Of a stretch of 11,436 nt of DNA, positions 6,617-11,436 are shown one piece after another. The DNA is from Crocinitomicaceae bacterium (GTDB lineage Bacteria > Bacteroidota > Bacteroidia > Flavobacteriales_G > Salibacteraceae). The stretch spans positions 1 to 11,436 of the forward strand of contig JAAZVO010000068.1 of the NCBI GenBank assembly GCA_018623405.1, read 5' to 3'. The notes beneath the pieces are model-generated. The model searched no databases. It saw only the letters and a program-made list of their open reading frames with translations, and was not told the DNA's origin. Position numbers and translations under genes: made by a program. How positions within the stretch are numbered: position 1 is the stretch's first letter; each line of letters opens with the position of its first letter.

Positions 6617-7353
6617 TATTTGCTTTTTTTATTAGTTAATTCAAATTTTTTAGGGCTAATGCCTTCCATAGCCTTAAAAAAACTAGAGAAGTGAGATACT
6701 CTTTTAAACCCTGTAAGGAGTGCTACTTGCGAAATATTATTGTCTCCTCTTGCTAAAAGCTTTTTGGCTTTGGTAATTTTTACTATTGCTATAATATCAA
6801 AATAGCTTTTGCCTGTTATTCGTTTTATTTTTTTTGATAAGCCCGAGGTAGATAGCTTCATTCTTTTAGCTAACGCAGGAAGGCTAAGTTTTTGGTTATG
6901 TATTAAAGATTCAATTTCATCAATTAATAAGTTTTCGAAAAGGGAGTTATTTATTTTTTCGTAATCAGTGTTGGGTTTATTTGGTTTGCCCAACATTGCG
7001 GCATAGTTGTTAACCTTAAATATTAGCTCTTGGGCATTAAACGGCTTATTAATATGGTCATTAGCACCGGCTTCTAAAACTTTAAATTTTAAAACATCAT
7101 CGTGGGCGGCAGAAATTCCAATAATAGGGAGGTTTAGTTTTTTTTCTACTCTAATATAATTAATAAGGTTTATGGCGGTGCCATCAGGCAAATAAAAATC
7201 AAGTATGACAATGTCGGGCATATCATTTTCAACAAAGGCTTTTGCTGATTTTATACCAAAAGAAATTTCGCAATAATGCCCGTGGCTAAGCAAAATATCC
7301 TTAATGGTTTCAGCTAAAGATTGATTATCTTCTACAATTAAAATGGCGGCCAT
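6616..7353 (-). CDS. Response regulator with REC and AraC-type DNA-binding domains
   Basis: A 245-residue transcription regulator. The receiver covers about 1-120: Glu8-Asp9, phospho-acceptor Asp52 in VILDFYLPDG, Ser81 in GISAAHDD, Lys103 in INKPF. An AraC/XylS-type double helix-turn-helix covers about 145-240, with LSLPALAKRMKLSTSGLSKK as first HTH and ISQVALLTGFKRVSHFSSFF as second, ending ISPKKF. Phosphorylation of Asp52, most likely by the kinase whose ATG overlaps this stop codon, should control DNA binding. It is the first gene of the minus-strand cluster and faces the secreted-protein genes across a 285-bp spacer, so these or the cluster itself are natural candidate targets (inference). 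The ATG at 7353 gives a normal receiver N terminus (MAAILIVEDN). No damage is visible. Confidence 0.92.
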   Translation of the reverse strand: MAAILIVEDNQSLAETIKDILLSHGHYCEISFGIKSAKAFVENDMPDIVILDFYLPDGTAINLINYIRVEKKLNLPIIGISAAHDDVLKFKVLEAGANDHINKPFNAQELIFKVNNYAAMLGKPNKPNTDYEKINNSLFENLLIDEIESLIHNQKLSLPALAKRMKLSTSGLSKKIKRITGKSYFDIIAIVKITKAKKLLARGDNNISQVALLTGFKRVSHFSSFFKAMEGISPKKFELTNKKSK

Positions 7354-7638
7354 AACAGTATAAGGTTAAAGGGTAAAACTATTGTTAATATAAAAACGTG
7401 TTGATTTTAGCAAAAAATTGCCTAAAAATATAAAAAAACGACTTATTAAAGGTCTAATTAGTTTATACTCAAATATGTTTAGATGGTTTCATTCTAGAAT
7501 CAAAATTTGCTTGTTTTTCACAACAAATTTCAAAGCATCTAAAAAATTTTCATAAAAAGGTAATTTGTTGCACATAGCAGTAAAAAGCTAACAACAGACA
7601 TTGTTGTGCGGTTATTTTGCTTTCTTAATTAGATTGCA
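7354..7638. promoter_or_regulatory. Divergent AT-rich intergenic region with inverted repeats
   Basis: This spacer separates the leftward AraC-type regulator from the rightward secreted-protein pseudogene, so it must have held promoters for both. I found no convincing match to the Bacteroidota promoter pattern (TTG, 19-21 bases, TAnnTTTG) on either strand; TTATTTTG at about 7612-7619 is only a partial -7 element. Two dyads stand out: CAACAAATT (7521-7529) with AATTTGTTG (7562-7570), and ACAACA (7591-7596) with TGTTGT (7602-7607) around a 5-base loop. The shared ACAAC/GTTGT core could be an operator, for example for the adjacent regulator, but in such AT-rich DNA chance is quite possible. Confidence 0.3.
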
Positions 7639-8609
7639 ATGAAGCATTTAGTATTTTTTATCGGGCTGTTTTTATCATTTGGCGCTGTTGCCCAAACATT
7701 TACCACTATTGCCCATGGTGATTATGATGATGATAACATTTGGGCTGCAGGTGTGGCTCCTCCAGAAAATGTGTCATCAGGCCAAACAATTATTATTAAT
7801 CATGATGTAGCCTACGATCAAGACATTAATATAGAAGGCCAAATGACCATAAATACAGGTGGCTCTATTACTAACGATAATAAAAAGTTTGAAGTAGAAA
7901 ATGGAGGAAAGGTTATTGCAAATGACTTAATTACAACTAAAGAATTAAACGTAAAAGACAACAACTCCCGAGTAGGAATAATCGATTCTATTTATGTAGA
8001 AAACGATTAGGAAGTAAAAGACAACGGCAAACTAATCATAAACGGCAATGCATTTTTCGTTAAAAAATTAACCTTAGAAGATGCTGACTCGGTTGTTTTT
8101 AATGGCAACACATTTATTGATGACAAATTCGAATTAAAAGATAACACTCCATTGATGGCATTTTGTATAGCGAGATAGCCCAAATTGAAGCAGCAGGCAA
8201 CAGCAATAATGCTATTGAGTATTCATTTAACCATAATAACCCAACGGCGGGCGCAAACTACTACAGATTGGTGCAATTTGATAAAGATGGAAAATTCGAA
8301 GAGTTTTCTCCCATCTAAGTAAATTTTGAAGAGCCTGTAAACATTACAAATGATGGCTTAACTATTTACCCCAACCCGAACAATGGAGATAGGGTTTTTG
8401 TGAAAATTCCTGAAAACGACCCTGATAATATCTCTATTTTAATAAATAATATCTATCAGCTAGATGAGGTTGGCGATATTACGTTTATAAACCAAGGGGA
8501 AAATGGATTGCTTATATTAGATTTTGAAGAAAACTTAAATCCTGGAATTTACATTATCAACTTTTTACTGGGCACAAATACTTATTCTAAAAAATTAGTG
8601 GTAAGATGA
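7639..8609 (+). pseudogene. Decayed T9SS-secreted cell-surface protein
   Basis: The 5' part (7639-8010) encodes a signal peptide (MKHLVFFIGLFLSFGAVAQ) and a repetitive beta-rich segment (TFTTIAHGDYDDDNIWAAG, then IIINHDV and INTGGSI), as in Bacteroidota surface proteins. TAG at 8008-8010 stops it, but the same frame stays coding-like afterwards (EVKDNGKLIINGNAFFVKKL) up to about 8153. Between about 8145 and 8176 the coding frame changes; the new frame reads DGILYSEIAQIEAAGNSN and ANYYRLVQFDKDGKFEEF, the stretch usual before a sorting domain. The region expected between the two is missing, so an internal deletion is likely. TAA at 8316-8318 interrupts again. The end (TIYPNPNNGDRVFVKI, then GIYIINFL and KKLVVR) is a type A T9SS C-terminal sorting domain ending at TGA 8609. 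Three separate lesions make it a clear pseudogene. Confidence 0.8.
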
Positions 8610-9304
8610 AGCATTTTATGCTCATAGGGTGGGTGTTTTTTGCAACCATATTTAATTGCTATTCGCAAAAGCAAAGCTTCGAAATTCATGGAAAAGTAAT
8701 TAATGAAGAAGGCCCATTGGTAAATGCGCTTATAAATGTTTATACCACAGACTCATTAGTTGAAACTGACAGAACAAACAGTAAAGGTCAATTTAATTTA
8801 AATCTTCCTTTAGGTGAAAATTATTTCATAGAATTTGAAAAGCTAAAACACTACAGTAAATGGGTTGCTTATGAAACCGAAGGCGTTAATCCTTCAATTG
8901 TTCATCCTGGTTTTAAATTTAAGCAATGGGAGGTTTATTTAATAAAAGAAGATGATAAGTTAGATGAGATGGAAAAAACCATAAAATCAGGAAGAGTGTA
9001 TTTTGATGAAGAAACATCTGTTTTTGATTGGGATATTAATGGAGCCTATTTTCCTAAAGAGCTATTGTTGGCAGCAAAAAGCGATAAAAAAATTAAAAAT
9101 AATATCCGAGAAGAACGAAATTATCTAGCCTCTAATGAAATAAATTATTCGAAATCTAATCCAACAAATAACCAAGTAGGAACTGTAAAAATGATAAGCG
9201 AAGAGGTTTTCCCTCAATTTACTAGGCAAGTTTATTTATTAGAAATTAAAGATCAAGATGTGGCTTTCTCAAAAGTAAACCATCAATGGGGTTCTACATA
9301 CTAA
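8606..9304 (+). CDS. Secreted CarboxypepD_reg-like domain protein with a premature late stop
   Basis: The ATG overlaps the stop of the decayed T9SS gene (ATGA), so the two were translationally linked. The 232-residue product has a signal peptide (MKHFMLIGWVFFATIFNCYSQ). A carboxypeptidase regulatory-like beta domain follows at about 24-100 (FEIHGKVINEEGPLVNALIN, then NSKGQFNLNLPLGENYFIEF). The charged remainder (about 105-232) matches no family I know. It would lie in the periplasm or at the cell surface. The frame stops at TAA 9302-9304 after HQWGSTY, yet continues coding-like for 25 more codons (FREDMPIKESEFKRLLMGED) to TAA at 9380-9382, overlapping the converging protease gene. I infer that the stop at 9302 is a nonsense change removing the last tenth of the protein. 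Such a small loss might leave function intact. Confidence 0.7.
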   Translation: MKHFMLIGWVFFATIFNCYSQKQSFEIHGKVINEEGPLVNALINVYTTDSLVETDRTNSKGQFNLNLPLGENYFIEFEKLKHYSKWVAYETEGVNPSIVHPGFKFKQWEVYLIKEDDKLDEMEKTIKSGRVYFDEETSVFDWDINGAYFPKELLLAAKSDKKIKNNIREERNYLASNEINYSKSNPTNNQVGTVKMISEEVFPQFTRQVYLLEIKDQDVAFSKVNHQWGSTY

Positions 9305-9382
9305 TTTAGAGAAGATATGCCTATTAAAGAATCTGAATTTAAAAGGTTGCTTATGGGCGAAGATCTTAGCTTGGGTAATTAA
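9302..9382 (+). pseudogene. Cut-off 3' end of the CarboxypepD_reg-like gene
   Basis: After the TAA at 9302-9304 the frame stays open for 25 codons with a plausible soluble composition (MPIKESEFKRLLMGEDLSLGN) and ends at TAA 9380-9382. That stop overlaps the TAA of the opposite-strand protease gene (9381-9379), the tight convergent packing expected of true gene ends. It is the lost C terminus of the preceding gene unless the stop is a sequence error. Confidence 0.5.
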
Positions 9383-11043
9383 AGCTGTTTAACGGAATCT
9401 TTCTTTTCAAAAAGAGCTATTTCTACAGGCTGTTCTAAAATTTTTAATGCCTCATTTATAGCTTTATCGCTTTCGTTCCAAAGAGGGTAGAAGGCTTGCT
9501 CTTCCCAAATGTTTCTGGCTATTTGCGCACGTAACCTTTCTTCTATTCTAACTTTTGATTTTTTAAATGATTCTTCATTTCTCTGCATTCCTTTTTCTTC
9601 AGCAAACGTTAAGAAACCTTCTAAAATTTCATTCTTTTCTTTTTCAAAATAGGGAATAAACTCAAGGTAGCTCGAAAAGCTATTGAGCGCCTCTCTATGT
9701 TTATCTGCAAACTCAAATGCATATTGATAAAATATACCTCGGTAAACTAATTCTGAAAGGAAAAATGAAGCTCCCACGGTATCTACGGGTACAAAGGCAT
9801 CGGGTAGAATTCCTCCGCCACCAAAAACAGTTCTCCCGCCTGCTGTGATGTATGTTAATGAATCGTTTACATCAATGTTTTGCTCAGAATATAACTCTCC
9901 AGATTCAACCCGAGTTTCGTAATCTTCATGATACTTTTTAATGCCTTCATTATAAGGTTTCTGAATACATCTACCCGAGGGAGTGTAATACCTTGCAATG
10001 GTAAGTCTAGTGGCAGAACCATCAGGCCAAGATGATTGTTCTTGCACCAAACCTTTTCCGTAAGATCTGCGGCCAATAATAATTCCACGGTCGTTATCTT
10101 GAATGGCACCTGCAATAATTTCACTTGCAGAGGCTGAGCTTTCGTCAATTAAAATGGCTAATTCTGTGTTGGCAAAAGTGCTTTTGTTTGTGGCGTAGTA
10201 GCTTTGTTTGGGTCTTGCCCTTCCTTCTGTATAAACAATTAGGGTTTTATCTTCAAAAAATTCATCGGCAATTTTGATGGCAGCATCCATAAAGCCACCA
10301 CCGTTGCCCCTAAGGTCAAGTATCATTTTTTGCATGCCCTTATCTAGAAGGCCTTTGCCGGCATCCATAAACTCCTCATAAGTGTTTTTAGAAAACCTGC
10401 TCAGTTTAATGTAACCCGTATTTTCATTCATCATGTAGGCTACATCTAATGAGTAAATTGGAATTTTATCTCGAGTAATTGTAAAAGCCAAGGTATCTTT
10501 TGTGTTTCTTAAAACGCCAACATTTACCTCGGTGCCTTTTGGGCCTTTTAGCATTTTCATCACCTTTCGGTTGGTAATGCCAACACCGGCAATTATTTCT
10601 CCATCAACCTTCACAATGCGGTCGCCGGCCGCAACTCCAACTTTTTCAGATGGCCCGCCAACCACAGGGTTAATTACCACAACAGTATCTTTCTGAATAC
10701 TAAATTGAACTCCAATGCCATCAAAACTACCCTCTAAAGGCTCGCTCATGGCTTTGAGTTCTGCAGACGAAATGTAGTAAGAGTGAGGGTCTAACTCTTC
10801 TAGGATAGTAGTAATAGCTTTATCAACTAACTCATCTCTTCTTACAGGATCAACATACTCATTATCTATGTAGTTTACTACATCATTCAGTTTTGAAGAA
10901 CGAGAAATGGGAAAGTTAAAAACCTTTTTATTTTCTTCTGTTGTGCGCCCACTAAAGTTGATTTTACTGCCAAGAAATAGCCCAACTCCAAAGAATATTG
11001 CTATTAAAAATGGAAGGTATAGAAATAATTTATTGTTCTTCAT
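9379..11043 (-). CDS. S41 family C-terminal processing peptidase (CtpA/Prc type)
   Basis: A 554-residue membrane-anchored serine protease of the periplasm. From ATG 11043 (MKNNKLFLYL) it has a signal anchor (about 7-26), a helical N-terminal segment (about 50-95), a PDZ domain (about 100-185: FDGIGVQF, then GVAAGDRIVKVDG) that binds substrate C termini, and an S41 catalytic domain. The Ser-Lys-Gln arrangement is readable: Ser305 in ESSASASEI, Lys330 in SYGKGLVQ and Gln334. The Ser-Lys distance of 25 and Lys-Gln distance of 4 match known CtpA/CtpB proteases. The C-terminal 150 residues are a helical extension common in Bacteroidota members. The frame extends 3 codons upstream to a TTG at 11052; I prefer the ATG. 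It appears intact and monocistronic: it converges on the preceding gene and is divergent from the gene at 11186. Confidence 0.95.
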   Translation of the reverse strand: MKNNKLFLYLPFLIAIFFGVGLFLGSKINFSGRTTEENKKVFNFPISRSSKLNDVVNYIDNEYVDPVRRDELVDKAITTILEELDPHSYYISSAELKAMSEPLEGSFDGIGVQFSIQKDTVVVINPVVGGPSEKVGVAAGDRIVKVDGEIIAGVGITNRKVMKMLKGPKGTEVNVGVLRNTKDTLAFTITRDKIPIYSLDVAYMMNENTGYIKLSRFSKNTYEEFMDAGKGLLDKGMQKMILDLRGNGGGFMDAAIKIADEFFEDKTLIVYTEGRARPKQSYYATNKSTFANTELAILIDESSASASEIIAGAIQDNDRGIIIGRRSYGKGLVQEQSSWPDGSATRLTIARYYTPSGRCIQKPYNEGIKKYHEDYETRVESGELYSEQNIDVNDSLTYITAGGRTVFGGGGILPDAFVPVDTVGASFFLSELVYRGIFYQYAFEFADKHREALNSFSSYLEFIPYFEKEKNEILEGFLTFAEEKGMQRNEESFKKSKVRIEERLRAQIARNIWEEQAFYPLWNESDKAINEALKILEQPVEIALFEKKDSVKQL

Positions 11044-11145
11044 TGCATGCAAAGAATAAAAAGTTATTTAAATAAAACACATTTTCTAAGTTTTGGGTTT
11101 AAATTTTAATTAAAAGAGTAATTGTTTATGATAATTTACCATCTT

Positions 11146-11175
11146 TTGGCTGTTGTCATAAATTATTTACATTTT
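11146..11175 (+). promoter_or_regulatory. Candidate Bacteroidota-type promoter for the gene at 11186
   Basis: TTG at 11146-11148, a 19-base spacer, then TACATTTT at 11168-11175 fit the Bacteroidota primary-sigma pattern (TTG, 19-21 bases, TAnnTTTG) with one mismatch in the last base. The predicted transcript start falls only a few bases before the ATG at 11186, which would leave a very short leader. I saw no equally good candidate on the minus strand for the S41 protease. Confidence 0.35.
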
Positions 11176-11185
11176 TCGAAAGATT

Positions 11186-11436
11186 ATGCTAAGAATACGA
11201 TTTATTGTAATTATTCTTTCGATATTAGTGAAAGGAGTTTTTGCACAAAACAACGATTTAAACCAAGCTTGGGATTCAGTATTTTCAAACCCGAGTTTTT
11301 CTGAAAAAATAGTTGACAGTTTTATTGCAAAAAAGAATAATGACGAAACAAGTGACCTTTACGAAGTTTATCGGTTAAAGGGTATTGTAAATGTTCTACA
11401 AGGTAATTTAGAAGTAGCTGAATCTTCCTTTTTAAA
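11186..11436 (+). CDS. 5' end of a secreted or membrane-bound TPR-like protein (runs off the window)
   Basis: An ATG at 11186 opens a frame that is still open at the right edge, giving 83 residues. It starts with a signal peptide (MLRIRFIVIILSILVKGVFAQ, cleavage probably after Ala20). It is followed by a helical segment (NNDLNQAWDSVFSNPSFSEK) and a stretch LYEVYRLKGIVNVLQGNLEVA that looks like one tetratricopeptide repeat. In Bacteroidota, proteins that begin this way are often sensor kinases or regulators with periplasmic TPR domains, but the deciding part is outside the window. Coding quality is supported by the absence of stops and by the signal peptide. Confidence 0.65.
   Translation, partial: MLRIRFIVIILSILVKGVFAQNNDLNQAWDSVFSNPSFSEKIVDSFIAKKNNDETSDLYEVYRLKGIVNVLQGNLEVAESSFL

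Noticed and set aside
1042..9304. Stop-codon reassignment (TAA read as Tyr) as an explanation for the in-frame stops
   Set aside because: TAA is the natural terminal stop of several intact genes here (ends at 352, 1717, 4484, 6616 and 9379), and frame shifts and a TAG also occur, which reassignment would not explain.
9867..10148. Open frame of 93 codons in another frame within the S41 protease gene
   Set aside because: It lies wholly inside the catalytic domain coding sequence and has no independent evidence.
11044..11052. TTG start three codons upstream for the S41 protease
   Set aside because: The ATG at 11043 gives a normal signal anchor, and nothing favours the TTG.
11122..11304. A + strand frame of 60 codons near the right end
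   Set aside because: It overlaps the signal-peptide/TPR-like frame starting at 11186, which is better supported and open to the edge.
1..11436. CRISPR arrays, tRNA or rRNA genes, insertion sequences
   Set aside because: I saw no regularly spaced direct repeats, cloverleaf-like sequences, transposase motifs or flanking terminal repeats.

Overview
The window looks like a low-GC member of the Bacteroidota, probably a marine Cytophagales- or Flavobacteriales-like lineage. The evidence is an internal fragment of a TonB-dependent receptor, a type IX secretion (T9SS) C-terminal sorting domain, a CarboxypepD_reg-like secreted protein, a REC-AraC response regulator, multi-PAS and hybrid histidine kinases, and very AT-rich spacers without clear Shine-Dalgarno sites. 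Genus cannot be fixed from the sequence alone.

Layout. Bases 1-241 (+) hold an internal piece of a TonB-dependent receptor that ends abruptly. Bases 352-7353 (-) are a two-component/phosphorelay cluster, transcribed right to left: REC-AraC regulator (7353-6616), soluble multi-PAS histidine kinase (6616-4484, TAATG overlap), a GC-rich terminator-like hairpin (4389-4344), a REC-helical hairpin-REC protein (4335-3325), a hybrid kinase with a frame-broken signal-peptide start (3322-1717), an Hpt protein (1711-1361), and a second REC-helical hairpin-REC protein (1368-352) broken by an in-frame TAA and apparently without a normal start codon. Bases 7354-7638 are a divergent, AT-rich spacer. Bases 7639-8609 (+) are the wreck of a T9SS-secreted surface protein. 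It overlaps a secreted CarboxypepD_reg-like protein (8606-9304) that also carries a late in-frame stop. The S41 C-terminal processing protease (11043-9379, -) converges on it. A signal-peptide/TPR-like gene starts at 11186 (+) and runs off the window.

How the genes may work together (inference). The regulator/kinase pair at 7353-4484 is one two-component module. The hybrid kinase, Hpt and the double-REC proteins form a multi-step phosphorelay next to it. Its most unusual parts are the two double-REC proteins. Each places a short HxVR-containing helical segment, resembling a kinase dimerisation/phosphotransfer (DHp) hairpin without an ATPase domain, between its receivers. The segments match in length (41 residues from the His to the end of the second helix).

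The second theme is decay. At least six lesions hit five reading frames: in-frame stops at 1042, 8008, 8316 and 9302, a frame switch near 3209-3229, a frame change/deletion near 8145-8176, an ATA where a start codon is expected at 1368, and the receptor break at 241. The AraC regulator, PAS kinase, first double-REC protein, Hpt and S41 protease look intact. Whether the lesions are biological or sequence errors cannot be decided from the window.
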